Assembly: GCF_030272615.1 (NCBI RefSeq) | Contig: NC_081413.1 | Location: 332,048,302 to 332,112,301 of the forward strand | Reading direction: 5' to 3' | Origin: Cryptomeria japonica | Lineage: Eukaryota; Streptophyta; Pinopsida; Cupressales; Cupressaceae | Length of the DNA stretch: 64,000 nucleotides | Shown here: positions 47,870 through 60,603 of the stretch, one piece after another | Layout of the letters: each line of letters begins with the position of its first letter | Position numbering within the stretch: position 1 is the first letter of the stretch | Notes under the pieces: generated by a model | What the model saw: only the letters and a program-made list of their open reading frames with translations | Databases searched by the model: none | Told to the model about the DNA's origin: nothing | Program-made: the position numbers and the translations under genes

Positions 47870-50106
47870 ATGGCAGATGGTGATGGCATCCCGGGATATT
47901 CAAAGAAACCCCTAGGAATGGCGAACAGGCATATGCAATGGGCAAATGTGCCATTTGATGACCATTATTTGGCTCAATTACAAACTTCTGATCATTCTCC
48001 TCAACGGGTTGTCAAGGATGGTCGCTAGTGTGACTTGGCTTATGACAAATTCCTGTCGGCTTCGTCATATTTTCGTAAATTTACAGGTAATTCTGTTCCA
48101 AAACCTTCGCGTTCTTTTTATAAATCTTCTATTCCCACGACATTAATATTTCAGGGCATTTTGGGTCCTCATCCTGTTGATCACCCAAAGACTCCTTTTA
48201 AGCATTTTCATTCCTTTTTTGGTTCTAAAAAACCTAGGAAGCATAGATATGTTTCGCCTCAACTGCCATTCGACATCTGTGATGGCTCCCCGCATCCTGA
48301 TGGTTTTTCCCCATTAGCTTCTTCTGGATCTCCCTCCCAGGATTGTAATCCTTCCCTCCCATCTTATGTCACCTGGCCAAATAACACTTTGGTTTCGAAC
48401 CCTCACTTCCTTTCTACCCCGAATGACATTCATGTTGCTAAACGAGCTCCCTTCCATCCAAATTCACTTCCCCATAACTCTCCCGCTGCATTTTCCAATT
48501 CGATAAGGGGTAATCTGCATTCTTCAGTGCAGTATAAGGTTATATTCCCCGATTACATGATTCAGGACTCTATGAAGTTATTGTGTTCTACTGCCCTCAT
48601 TTGTGAGCTTCTTTCTCCGGTTTCTAAACTGTTAACATGGGAAAAGTCTAATTGGGATGGTATGAAGGGTTTATTTCTGTTTGATAAAGATTCTCAATAT
48701 TTCACTGTGATTTTCGATTCTAAAAAGTATAGGGATTGTGTTCATAGATTTAAAGGGTGGTTTTGTTTTGGGATATGAATTTTTACCTATGCTTGGTCTC
48801 CTCATTTTGATATTCAATCGACGAAGCCACAGTTTATGCCATTCTGGGTAACTTTCTCGGGTCTTCCTTTGGAGTATCGTGATATGTATATGGTTGAAAT
48901 CTTGGCAAACAAATTGGGCATTTTTATTAAGCATGATTTAGTTCCTTTCGAACGACCTCATCTTCCGGTTAGGGTTTGTTTGTTATTAAATCTGTCTAAA
49001 CCCATTCCCTCTGAGATTACTATTTGCTCCAAATATGGTGCATGGATTCAGCCTATGGTGATTCAAGATTCGACCGCTATTCATTCTTGTACTCTGTTAC
49101 TTGGCCATTTCACCTCTCAATGTTGTGGTGATTCTGATGCAGCTTTACAAGTTTGTTCAGATTTTTCATCTAATTTTTTGCCAATGTTCCCTTTTTAAAA
49201 GTAGGGAGCGTCAGTCTTTAAAGGATCATAATGTTAAGGATTCTGCTCCTTTACCTCTTTCTGTTACATCTCTCGTTCCTTTTTCTGGATATACAGTATG
49301 TGATGTGCCTCTGACGGATTTTACTTTTCTCTACTCTCTGGCCGTGTTCTTCTCTGTTATGTCTGCCATTTGTCGGTTTTGTTCTGTTAAGTTTCTTCCT
49401 AGTCCTTTCAAGGATTATTGGTTTTCTGAATTTCGTTTTGAACCTTTTTTGTTCTCCTCTACGAGTTTTTTTTCAAATTTCTTGTCCTTTGGTTCCGTTT
49501 CCAAAATTGTTGTTACCTTCGAATGGTTGCACAAATCATTGCTCTGTTAATTCTTCTCCTCGTTCTTCTTTTGTGGGTCTTGCGGATGATACCAAAATCG
49601 TTCATAGTTTGATTTTTGATAGTGATTCTTTTTTGCCCATTCCAAGGTCTCCTTCTTCTCTTTCCATTTCTGAAGAGAAGATTCAACTTATTGCTTCAGA
49701 TATTTTATTTTTAGTTTCTTCTGATCTATTTGATGAGATTGTTGCAAAGGAATTTCCTGAATTTTCTTTTTCTTCTGTTTCTGCCTCTTCGGGGCCTGTC
49801 CATGATGGTTGTCATGTTTCCTCTTCTCAGCCAAATTCAGTTGAAGGTGTGGATGCGAATCTTATTGATAGTCCTTCTTCAACTGTTTCTAATGTGTATG
49901 GATTTGATTTCTCTCAGAAGCTAGCCTTGGAGAAATCTCCTTCTGTTTCCCCCCCTATTGTTAAATCTCCTAAGAAGAGGGGTCGAAAACCAAAATTGGC
50001 TAAAATCAAGGAGGAGATTGCGGTTGGTATTCAATCCACTATTGTAGAGAAATTTTCTTCCCTTGTCAAAACAAGGAGGGCATGTTGCTCTCCTTGTGAT
50101 AAATGA
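47870..50106 (+). pseudogene. LINE ORF1 (DUF4283-type RNA-binding protein), broken
   Basis: The frame starts with MADGDGIPGYSKKPLGM at 47870, the usual ORF1 opening of plant L1s. It runs through TAG at 48026-48028 and TGA at 48776-48778, then changes frame between about 49200 and 49440. The central part (48540-49140) looks like DUF4283: WEKSNWDGMKGLFLFDKD, FWVTFSGLPLEY and NKLGIFIKHD. A decayed zinc knuckle follows, with only GHFTSQC kept. The tail is Ser-rich with a basic KKRGRKPKL motif near 49975-50005. ORF1 protein normally coats the LINE RNA. Its TGA (50104-50106) overlaps the ORF2 ATG. Confidence 0.85.
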
Positions 50107-53100
50107 GGATTTTATCTTGGAATGTCAAGGGCTTAAATGCCCGTGACAAAAGGGGAAGGATCAAGAAATTTCTTGATTCTTCAAAAGTGGACATCATCTT
50201 ATTGCAAGAGTCTAAACTTTCTCAGGATTATTTTGATAACATAATTTCCAAATGGTCCCTTTGGAAAGCTATTCATGTTCCTTCTTTGGGTGCTTCTGGT
50301 GGTCTTATAACTTTATGAAATCCTAAATCAGTCAAAGTTGAGATGTTATCTTTTGCTTCTCATTGGCAGCTGTTAAAGGTTGACTGGTTTGAAGTCTCTT
50401 TTGTTCTGTTTAATATTTATGGTCCGACTTCTCCTTTAGATAAAACTGACTTATGGGATTCCTTATCTAAATTGTTTTTACGATATGATGATTTTTTTTA
50501 TTGTGCTTGGGGGTGATTTTAATGCTCTCCTTTCCTCGAATGAAAAAAGAGGGGGTAATCCTATAGCTCAGAAGGTTATTAATGACTTTTCTTCCTTTGT
50601 ACAAAATAATGCGTTATTTGATATTTTGCCTTCTAATGGCTCTTTCACTTGGACTAATAGGAGATTTAAATGCCAGATTACCTCTCGCCTTGACAAATTT
50701 CTTATTTCCCTAAACCTACATTTGAGCAACTTTTCCTTTTCTTCTGAGATTCTTACCTCCTCAGATTCTGACCATTTCCCAATTTTGCTCAATTATGATA
50801 AATTGGATCATGTTCTCTATGTTAGACCTTCTTTTAAGTTTGAGAAATGTGGTTCACTCATCCTCATTTTCTTTCTTTATTAAAGCAATGGTGGATAAGT
50901 GCTCCGTTTTGCAAAGGTACTAAGATGTTCCAGTTTTATTCCAAACTGAAATTCGTGAAATCTCAAATTATGGCTTGGAATAAATTGGTCTTTAAGAATA
51001 TTTTTCATGAAAAAGAGGCAGTTGCCAATGATTTGAAGGTTGTTAACGAGGATATTATTAGACATGGCACTAATTCCTCCACTAATGATGCTCAAAAGAA
51101 ATTGCAAGCTTACTGGGAGATCCTTTGCTCTCGGGTTGAAATCTATTGGCAACAAAAGTCTTGTGAGGTTTGGCTTAAAGAAGGTGATAAGAATACTACC
51201 TTCTTTCAAGCTGAAGCCAAGCTTAAAAGAGCTGCTTCCACAATTTTTAGTATTAAGGATTCTAAGTCTGGTTATGTCCTTAATTAAGATCAACATATTA
51301 GAGAGGAGGGGGTGACTTTTTTAAAGGAATTGTTATCTCCTTTTTCTTCTTCCTCCATGGATCATCATGTGGATTTGCTTTTAGATTCTATCCCCTCCCT
51401 TGTTTCCCATGAGAATAATGACTTTCTTATGAGGCCTTTTTCTTTAGATGAGCTTCATTCCGTTGTTTTTTCCATGGCCCCTGACAAAGCTCCAGGTCCT
51501 GATGGGTTTACTATCTTGATCTTTCAGAAATGTTTTCAGATTTGTTGCGATTTTATTGGTTTTGACTTATTAATGGCTTTGGAAGAGTCTAGGAGGGGTG
51601 GGTATATCCTTAAAATTTTTAACATCACTTATATTGCCCTTATCACGAAATCTAAGAATCCCCAAACTTTTGCTGAATTTAGACCCATTTCTTTGTGCAA
51701 CTCTATTTACAAAATCTTCACCAAGGCTATTTATTTAAGAATTAAAATTCTCCTTCCTCATATCATCTCTCCTCAACAAGGAGGTTTTGTTCTGGGTCGG
51801 GAAACTCACGAGGGAGCAATTGTTGCTCATGAAACTTTACATTCCATAAATTCGTCCAATATCCCAACTTTTGTGGTCAAACTTGATATGATGAAGGCTT
51901 ATGATAAAGTTTGCTGGGCTTTTTTGCTCAAAGTTTTGAGAAAATTTGGTTTCTCTGAAAGCTGGTGTAAATGGATCAAGAGTTGTATTTCTACTGCTTC
52001 ATTTTCTGTCATCATTAATGGAGCTCCCTCTGGATACTTTTCTTCAACCCAGGGTGTTAGACAAGGAGATCCTTTATCTCCTTTCTTATTTATCATTATG
52101 TCAGAAGCTTTTAGTCGATTGGTTATTAAGCAAAGGGATATGGGCTTTTGGCAAGGGGTATTAATTCCTAACTCTGATATGTCAATCACTCATAACCTTT
52201 TTGGCAATGATACACTTTTGTTTGGGTCTTCTTCTACTCAAGAGGCTACTCATATTAAATTTATTTTGGATACTTATACTGCTGGATCTGGCCAACAGAT
52301 TAGCCTCCATAAATCCAAGATCTTCATTTTTAATACTCCTCAGTTGGTGGCTGATAGACTTGTGAATATCTTAGGTTTCCCAGTAGACTCTCTTCCTTCT
52401 ACCTACTTGGGCATTTCTTTCGTTATGAGATCTGCTAAGTCTTCTATTTGGAATTCAGTTATTGAGAGACTTAAATCTCGTATTTTTGCTTGGAAGGCTA
52501 GGTGGTTGTCTCTTTCAGGTAGGATACTTCTCATTAAAACGGTCCTAGCTGCCATTCCCAATTACTATATCTCAGTTCTTCAAGCTCCCAGATCAATCAT
52601 CTCCCAAATTGAAAAGATTATTCGATCTTTTCTTTGGAAAAACAACATGACAGAAGATAAAAAGATTCCACTGATTTCTTTGACCAAGATGTCTCTTTCC
52701 AAGCAAGTTGGTGGTGCTGAAATTCAAGACTTATCGAAAAGAAATAGGGCTTTTGGGGGCAAACTAGTTTGGTCTATGTATACTAAGCCCCAATCTTTGT
52801 GGTGCCAAATTATGCAGGCTAAGTATTTGGATTCCCAGAATCCTACTAGGATCTTCACAATTTCTAATCCTCTACAGGGGTCTACTATTTGGAACTTTAT
52901 GATCTCATGTAGGGAAGTGGTCTCTAATTTTCTCTCTTGGCAGGTCCATTCAGGCGAGGATATTCTTTTTTGGAAAGACTCCTGGAATGGCTTTCCCCCT
53001 CTTTCGCAACATGATTCTCTTGCTTCTGTTTTAGTTGTTCTTTCTCAATCATGGGGAGTTAGATTGGTTGATTATGTCGATAGTGTTGATCTATTTTCTC

Positions 53101-54389
53101 ACAAGGTCTCATGGAAGGATCCCTCTACTCTGCCATTGTCCTTGCAGGAAATTCAAAATTTTAAATCTGTTTTGCAAGACCGAGTGGCTTTCCTTTCTAA
53201 CATCAAAGATCAACTTATTTGGTGCCCTTCTAAATCGAGAAACTACTCTGTTAAAGAAGGATATTTTGCTGTTCAACAAATGGCCAATCAAAATGCTCCT
53301 CATCGTGCCTTTTTGTTTTGTTGGAATAATTCAATATTACCTAAAGCGGGTGTTTTTTCTTGACTCGTGCTGCAAAATAGAATTTTGACTAGTGATCGTT
53401 TATTCAAATTTAATATTGCAGCCTCCTTTTCTTGTGTCTTATGTGGTAAAGCTCTTGAAGATGTCAATCATCTTTTTCTTCATTGTGAGTTTGCGAGTAG
53501 TTGTTGGCATTTTGTCCTCCAAAAGTTATCTCTTTCATTCCCTTTACCTTTATCTTTATGGGACATGTTTCAATCTTGGCCAGTTTTGTATTCATCTTCT
53601 CTATTTGCTTGTTTGTGGTTTATAATTCCCTCTTCAGTCATATGGGCCATTTGGTGGGAAAGAAACAAGCACATTTTTAGATGTGACTCATCGGATTTAT
53701 CGGTTGTTCTTGGGATTTTGGAAAGAAGTATTATTGAGCAAGTTAATGCTCATGTCTAGAAATATTTTAACATGAATTCAAAGTTCTCTTCTTGGGACAA
53801 TTTTATGATCTCTTCTTAGAAAAGTATCATTATTCCTGTATCACTCGCCTTTCCAAGGATTCAAAATACACCTGTAGACAGAAATTCCATAAAATGGCAT
53901 TCTCCTAATGCCCCTTTTTTTTGTAATTTGAATTTTGATGGATCCTCCCGTGGAAATCCTGGTGATTCAGGAATAGGGATAGTTTTTCGTGATCATTTGG
54001 GTTCTTTATTAGCATTAAAAGCTATGCCAATTTCTCCTAGCACAAATAATATGGCCGAGGCTTGTGTTCTTTTAGAAGGTCTTGTTATGGCTAAGGATTT
54101 GAATTTCAAATACCTTCATATTGAAAGAGATTCAACTATTGTCATTAATGCTTGCAAGGCAAGAAAAGCTGATAATTGGGATTTCCGATACATTCTTGAA
54201 CAAATATGGACTCTTCTTGGTACATTTGAGCACCTCATCATCTCACATTTTTATCGTGAAGGTGCATTGGCTGATTGCCTCGCTAATATGGGTTGTGACA
54301 AAACTGTTATTAATTCCTCTCAATTGGGGGGTGATTTGATGAGCTTCCCACACCTATTAATTATAGCCTGTAGAGAGTTGAGGATTTAA
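50103..54389 (+). pseudogene. LINE ORF2: AP endonuclease, reverse transcriptase, zinc finger, RNase H (broken)
   Basis: It starts MRILSWNVKGLNARDKRGRI. The endonuclease has LLQESKLSQ, GGDFNALLSS and SDSDHFPI. RT follows with APDKAPGPDGF, FRPISLCNSIYKI, KLDMMKAYDKV and QGVRQGDPLSPFLFI. The catalytic FADD box reads FGND, so a metal-binding aspartate is lost. The zf-RVT cysteines (CVLCGKALEDVNHLFLHC) lie near 53430-53490. RNase H ends the protein (NFDGSSRGNPGDSGIG, NMAEACVL). Stops occur at 50316-50318, 51285-51287, 53361-53363 and 53757-53759, with frame changes near 50500 and 50842. At least two stops (50316 and 53361) sit where Trp (TGG) is expected. Confidence 0.92.
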
Positions 54390-55270
54390 TCTTTCTTATT
54401 ATATGATTGCTCGTTTATACGAGTTGATATTCTCTTCTCTTGGTGAGGTATTTCTTTTCATAATTCCATTTGGTTTTGATTTGAGGTACTTTGCTTTACT
54501 TGATCATCACTTGGCATTCATTAATGATGAGTTGGTTGTTATTGATATTGTTCGTGTGTTTGGTACTCTCTTCTGGTGCAAAATATGGAGATATTTATTT
54601 TCACATTGGGAATCCGTCCTTCATATGTCATTTAAAGTTTGACGTAGCGTTATTTTCATGATTATCTCTGTACGCTGCTTCTTTTGGTTTGTCAGTTTTT
54701 TTATGATATATCTCCTCTTTCTTGTCATTTACGACATAAAAAATTTGGGCTTCATTTCTCTCTAGCATTTCCGCATTCACTTATTCTCCTTTGGCATTTG
54801 TCTATAATGGCGGACCGCAAATCTCATGTTGTTGGTGTCAGTCATGTTTTGGAACCTTGCGTTTCTTGTAAATTCTCTGCGTTTTGTAGTATATATATAT
54901 TTTGGTTGCAGTTGTTTTTTGGTGCAGGGGCATGTCAATTTTGATTGCAGGAGTTCTTTGTTGCAGGGCCTTCAAGATATCCCAGGAACTTATTTTGTAA
55001 ATAAGCTTGCATGCTCCTATTCTGTAAAATGAGCTTGCATGCTCCTATGTGTAAATGAGCCTGCATGCTCCTTTGCTGATCTCTATTTTGTAACTAGCTT
55101 CGGCTAGAGGATTGTTCACTACTTCTCTTCTATAATCATGTTGATGAGCAATGACCAGAGTTTTTCTTGCTGGTTCTTTTCTCTTGGAGCTCAGTTTGAA
55201 CCAGTTTTTAAATATATTGTAAAAATTATTTATTATTAATAAAATATATCAAGTGGCATTGCCACCTTGC
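54390..55270 (+). other. LINE 3' UTR
   Basis: Non-coding tail of the LINE. It includes a triplicated 25-27-bp unit at 54996-55073 (TGTAAATGAGCTTGCATGCT) and a polyadenylation signal near 55240. Open frames at 54403-54642 and 54684-54944 are not recognised and I treat them as incidental. Confidence 0.75.
54996..55073 (+). repeat. Three tandem 25-27-bp units in the LINE 3' UTR
   Basis: Units begin at about 54996, 55023 and 55049, each with AGCYTGCATGCTCCT. They contain the palindrome GCATGC. Confidence 0.85.
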
Positions 55271-55296
55271 AAAAAAAAAAAACTAGAAAAATTGAA

Positions 55297-56279
55297 ACGA
55301 AGTGCAAATTGTCATACCTTTATACAAATATGATTTTATAAATTCTATTTTGAATACATAGATATAGTATCTATTTATCTACTGCTCTATCTTTATCTAA
55401 TATTATATCCATTTCAAAGCAAATTTGATTTGCATTGGTTCAACAATTATTGCAACTCTGACTAAGATAGGCATAGCTTGCTTAGGTTTTTGTTACCAAG
55501 TTTACTCACATTTGAAAAAAAAAAAAGGCTAATATTTCCACCATTGGGCCTTATATAGTTGGAAATGAAAAAAATACCACCCTTAGTCTAAACCATTGAG
55601 TAGAATTGAGAACAATTGATAATTATATATTTTTGTAATGAAGTGCATGATTTTTTTTAATCAACATGGCATACTCTTTAAACCTTCACATCACTAAAGT
55701 GCTCTCATAGATTTTTGTTCGTTGTTTCAAGATTTTAATTTGCAAATATATTCCGAGATTGTTGTATTTTATCCACCAACCCATTTTGAACCCTTATCAT
55801 TTACTTATTGATTGTGGTACTTTGGAGCATTTCTAAATATTACTGATGAATCTACTATTTAATTAATTAATTTATGTATAATACATTATATTACTATGTA
55901 TAAGTGAATATGCTTACATCGACTTGTTATTGTCATCATTTTTTCCACTGCCATGTTGGATACTCCTAAGGTTTGTTGCTAGTTTTAGAACTTCATTGCT
56001 TAGGTGACTGATTTTCATCTAGGACAATTGCCTTCTATTTTTATGTTTATAAAGTTTTCCTTTTCTTGTTTTGAGTGCCCTTATATTTATTTTGTAGTTT
56101 ACTTGGGATTTTCAAGGTTAGGTTTGTTTTCATTTTGTTATTCTACAAGTGGGTTTAGTTTGTAACTTAAAAAAATTCAGACTTTTGATTATGCATCTTT
56201 TTAAGAGTTTTTACTTTAGTTTTAGGTTTGGTATGTATTAGGAAATCTCTCTAGAATCTTTAGACTCTATGGTATATCA
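55297..56279. other. Spacer between the LINE and the minus-strand gypsy relic
   Basis: AT-rich sequence. I see no coding motif, tRNA, repeat ends or duplications. Confidence 0.5.
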
Positions 56280-56730
56280 ACTCTAGCTCACTTTGCATTT
56301 GTGCTTCTAAGACCTCATCACTATCAGTATTGGAATTGTCACTTTCTAGTTCTAATTCTCCTTTACTATTTATATTTTCTTCTTCTCCTACATCCACAAG
56401 TTTAGAGTATAATATATATTTTTTACATCTTCTCCTTTGTTATCTTGTGAAACTTGTTCTATATAGGATCTATCATATGTTTCTCCTAAAGGGATACATA
56501 CCACTCTTGTAGCATTTGTAAATGAAATCTCCTCTTTCGAGGAGTCTATAATACAATTATAATTGACAAACCTCTATAGTCCAAGTAGGGTCTTGAATGT
56601 GTTAAATGACTCTTTCATCTCTACTACTTCAATGTCCACACATTGTTTAATCCCTTAAAAATTTACTTTAACATTTTTCCATGTCCCAAATATCTCTATT
56701 TTATAAACATCAACTAGACTTATATTCATT

Positions 56731-57023
56731 GGTGTTTTCACAAGCATAGGCCTTCTTAATTTCTCCCATGTAGTGGATGGAATAATGTTCATGTCTACAT
56801 TAAGGTCCATTATAATATATTTAACTTTTTGGTCATTTAAATGAACATATATTAGCAATATACCATTCTTCAAGCTCTTGGTGTTTTCATAGGCTTAGGG
56901 CTTCCAATTTCTCCCATGTGGTGGATGTAATAATGTTCATGTCTACATCAAGGTCCATTATAACATATTTAACTTTTTGGTCATTTAAATGAACATTTAT
57001 TAGCGACAGACCATTCTTCAAGA
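56731..57023 (-). repeat. Tandem duplication (149-bp unit) in the gypsy protease relic
   Basis: Copy 1 is 56731-56879 and copy 2 is 56880-57023. Both contain TTTCTCCCATGTRGTGGATG and TTAACTTTTTGGTCATTTAA. On the minus strand the duplicated peptide covers the protease-like segment. Confidence 0.9.
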
Positions 57024-57165
57024 TCCGGTCCTCAAAAAGATGGTTTACTTGCTTCTTTTTGTTCCAATACCTTCCTCATTGTTTTAATTTTAACACCAGA
57101 TCCTTATGTCTAGGGATACTAAGTCCTTAAGCATTTTAACCTCTTATTCAATAAAGCTTCTTACT

Positions 57166-57293
57166 TCTTGTTATTGTTGAATTATAGTTTTCTTAGCCAA
57201 CTCTACTACTTTCTCATGATATTTCTTATTTCTTGTTATTGTTGAATTATAGTTTTCTTAGCCAACTCTACTACTTTCTCATGATGTTTCTTA
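57166..57293 (-). repeat. Tandem duplication, 65-bp unit
   Basis: 57166-57230 and 57231-57293 are almost identical and share AGCCAACTCTACTACTTTCT. Confidence 0.92.
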
Positions 57294-58003
57294 TTTGAAT
57301 AAACGTATTCTATTCTAGTTATTCATTTTCTTCTTCTTATTCTTCTAGACACTAATATTCTTGATATCCATCTTCCATCGTTTGTTTCTATTTATTCCTC
57401 ATGTTATCGATACCTTTTTTCTAGTTAGAAAAATTATTTTTTCTTCCTTTTGGTTTTCTTCTTCTTCTTATTATACTCGATGAATAGTTAATTTTTGGAG
57501 TGCTCTTCTATAGAGGTGTCTGAGGACCACATATCCATTTGATGGACGCCTCTAATTACCCACTGTGGTATCCTCTTAATCTCTCCCACTCCTTTTTGTA
57601 ATTCAACACTCCTATAAGGTTGACTAGTGTCTCGATTTTGGTACAATGTTCTACTAACTTCGTATAAAAATATATTGGGATTATACTGACTACAAACGGT
57701 GTTTTTTTTGTTTCTTCTCTGCCAAACACTTAGATGCATAGCGGCCCAGCTTTCCGCAGTTGAAGCAATTGGCATTATTTCATCTTCTACTATTCTAACC
57801 TCTTCCTCTACGTCCTATATAATTAGATTGTCTGTTATTATCCTAGTAACCCTATTGATTTTTCTACATGGAACGGGCATTGTATATATCCAACATTATT
57901 ATTTTCATTAGCATTGCAATTATGATTCTAACAAAATTGGTTTCCTCCATTCAAAATTGGAGGTTTGTTCTTTGGACAATCCTTTGTTAGGTGTAGATCT
58001 CAT

Positions 58004-58067
58004 TCTTGAGAAATAACACAATACATAGAATTGGGTCTTGAGAAATAACACAATACATAGAATTGGG
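58004..58067 (-). repeat. Tandem duplication, 32-bp unit
   Basis: TCTTGAGAAATAACACAATA and the following 12 bases repeat exactly, at 58004-58035 and 58036-58067. The repeat lies within a gag knuckle remnant. Confidence 0.92.
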
Positions 58068-58760
58068 TGTAGCTGATTTAACTTTTGCTAGTTTCTTTTT
58101 TGTTATTCTTGGGGCATTCATTTTAGATGTGCCCTTTCCTATTATAATATGTGCACCAAATTCTTTTAGGTTGCTTAGGCTAACTAGTCCTAATTTCTTG
58201 TTGCACTACTAATTTTTTTAACTTTCAATTACAAATATTCAAGGATTTCAACATTCCTACCCCTTTCCAATCTCCTCCATGATTGATATTTAATAGAGTA
58301 AGCCCTAACAATCAAATCAACATATTTATCCAATATTCTTCCATCCAATTCGCTCTTATATCCTTATGTATTATGGATATGAACCATTCTATTTCTTTTT
58401 TCAATCAAAGGTTTGTCCAACCTCCTACTTTGAATTTCTTGTCATAGATTGTAATGGATTCGTTATCTCCTTGTGTTGAATTCCTCATTTGGGTGACAAT
58501 CTTTGTTGGGATCTATAGGGTGCCAAAGTTTGTTAAAAATTCTTCTTTCACTACATTTCAAGTGGCAGAGTGTTGAGGATATTTCTTTATGTACCACTCT
58601 AGTTCTTTCTTTCTCAAGGACCCCACAAAGTCTAGCAATCTATCGTTGTCTACATTCTTGCCAATCTTTCCCATATAGACTCCAAAATAAATATATGTTC
58701 AACAAACTCAGTGGTGTTTGTTTTAAAAATAAGGATCTCTACTGATCTATCCATGGTTTT

Positions 58761-60100
58761 AGAATGTTGTCCTAAATTTTGTACTGGGTTAGGTTTGAAT
58801 ATTGATTGCTTTATTGATTTTGGTGTTTCTTGCTTTGTCTCTTTCTTGATACTACTTTGGGGCTTTGTCTGTATGCTCTTATCTCTTTCAATTTTTATAT
58901 CAAAGTAGTTTTTTCCTAATATTTCTTTCGAAGGGGTTTCTTTCTCTTAGTTTCTTCCTTTTGCTCTCATTTTTCTTCTCTCTCCTCTTGTCTTTGGTTT
59001 GGTGATATTTCTACAACAACTCTCTTGCTTTTAGACCTTAACAGGGATGGGTCCTATTTTGGTGGTTGTGACTACTCATAAATTATTTTCAACCTTTTCT
59101 TAGTAAATGACTTTTGATTAGTTAATGACCTCACCTCTTAGCCTTATTCATGACTAATGTCTTCTTCTTTTAACTTGTGTTAATTACTTTCTCCAAATAT
59201 TCATCGTTTATGGATAGGTTCTAATCAAAAGTTTTTAGGAACTCCTTACACTCGTCATCTAGTTTAATTGTGATATTATTTAAGTCTAATTTTGGTTTAG
59301 GGTTTCTAGAAGGTTCCAGTAGAGTACAAGGCTCCATGCTACAAATTTTCTCTAAAGACAAGCTTTTGGATTCTAGATTTTACATTATCTTTTTGAAACT
59401 ACTTAATGGCCTTCTAGTTCCTTTTAATAATAAACTCATTTCTTTGAGGTCTTCCTCTTTTATTCCCACTACCTTTTCATCTCTTTAAGGCAACACACAT
59501 ATTGATGCACTTAGCAAGACCCCCAATGGTGTTCTCTAACCTTAACTTTGTTATCATTTCCATCCTTGTATGTCTCTCTTCTATCTCCAACATTTTCCTT
59601 TGTCTCCTTTGTTCTTTGTTAGGGTTGTCATTCTCTCTTTCTTCTCTAAGTTATTTTCTCCTTAATCTCTCTTAAATTCCTTTTGTTGCCTTTGGCTATG
59701 TGTGTTTAAGATTTGAGATTGCATTACTCTTATATTGTGTACAATGGTGGTTATTTGATAGTTATATTAATGGTCACATCCTTTCATGAGTTTCTTTTGG
59801 ACCATTTTCCCCTTTCTATTTCCCATCACCTTGGCAATCATAGGGTAGACATCAAGAAGAGAAATTTTATATTTTATATCTTCTTCATCATATGGTGTTT
59901 GTTTTTTTCAATCTGATAATAGGTTTAGAATTTGGAAATTTTCCCAGTTACCTCAATAGAGCCTAATAAGGGTCTTGACAATAGAACTAATGTTAGCAAG
60001 AAATCTCAAGGATGCAGATTGGAGTTTTGTACCCAAAAGATTTTTGATGTTGATTCTTCTGTCTCAGACTCAATCCTATTGAGGCAATAAGGAAAGGTAT
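58761..60100. other. Decayed sequence upstream of the minus-strand gypsy gag
   Basis: CT-rich on the + strand, so Lys/Glu-rich on the minus strand, as in a gag N-terminal region. No motif is clear enough to assign, and no LTR end was found. Confidence 0.4.
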
Positions 60101-60603
60101 TCCAACCTATCTTAGTTGTAAATCATAATAAAATACCATAACACATTGTAGATAAAAAATCAGATTTGTTTATATTCATATATCAATATGTATTCATTAT
60201 ATTCCTTATATCTTCTTAATACACCATACTTCACTATATTATATCTCTTATGCTCCATTCTAGTGAATAGATCTTTCTATCTACTTATAGTTATAATAGG
60301 GAACATGTCCCTTAGATCATATCCCTAGATTACATTCTATTTTCGTACGCCCATATTATAGACCCTTCTTTCCAATTAGATATAATTTTGTTCTAGACTA
60401 GTGTTTGTATTTTATTTTCCAACCAATAAGGGACTTTTTCTTTTTCTTTTTCTTTTTATTGTAGTGTGGTAAATTATATCCCTATACAATTCACATACTC
60501 ACTTAGGCCTCACTTTGGCATTATGGACTTCCATTCTCAAAATTCACGCACTTGGTTTGTGGACCTTTGTGTAGCCCTAATTGGTTAAACAAAGGCACCC
60601 CAA

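Larger units (their letters stand above)
47331..55280 (+). mobile_element. L1-type LINE with RNase H, full length, with 16-bp TSD
   Basis: AACTAGAAAAATTGAA flanks both ends (47315-47330 and 55281-55296). The 3' end is a poly(A) run (55271-55280) preceded by AATAAA near 55240. The order is 5' UTR, ORF1 (47870-50106), ORF2 (50103-54389: endonuclease, RT, zinc finger, RNase H) and a 3' UTR of about 0.88 kb. At about 7.95 kb with a clean 5' start it looks full length. Both ORFs carry several stops and frameshifts, and one RT catalytic residue is lost, so it is inactive. Confidence 0.93.
56280..58760 (-). pseudogene. Decayed Ty3/gypsy gag and protease region
   Basis: On the minus strand the gag core is recognisable (KKELEWYIKKYPQHSATW near 58560-58620, then QMRNSTQGDNESITIYDKKF near 58430-58490). 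Zinc-knuckle remnants follow: CAYYNRKGHIKNEC-like near 58120-58165, a second near 57975-58010 and CFNCGKLGRYASKC near 57725-57770, where H is replaced by Y. A protease-like piece (YIIMDLNVDMNIIPSTTWEKL near 56750-56820) is duplicated. Frames shift repeatedly. Sequence at 56280-56640 looks like the following variable region. No RT or integrase was found downstream, because the window there reaches unrelated sequence. Confidence 0.75.

Noticed and set aside
54403-54944. Two open frames after LINE ORF2
   Set aside because: Hydrophobic low-information sequence within the LINE 3' UTR; plant L1s have no third ORF and no domain is seen.
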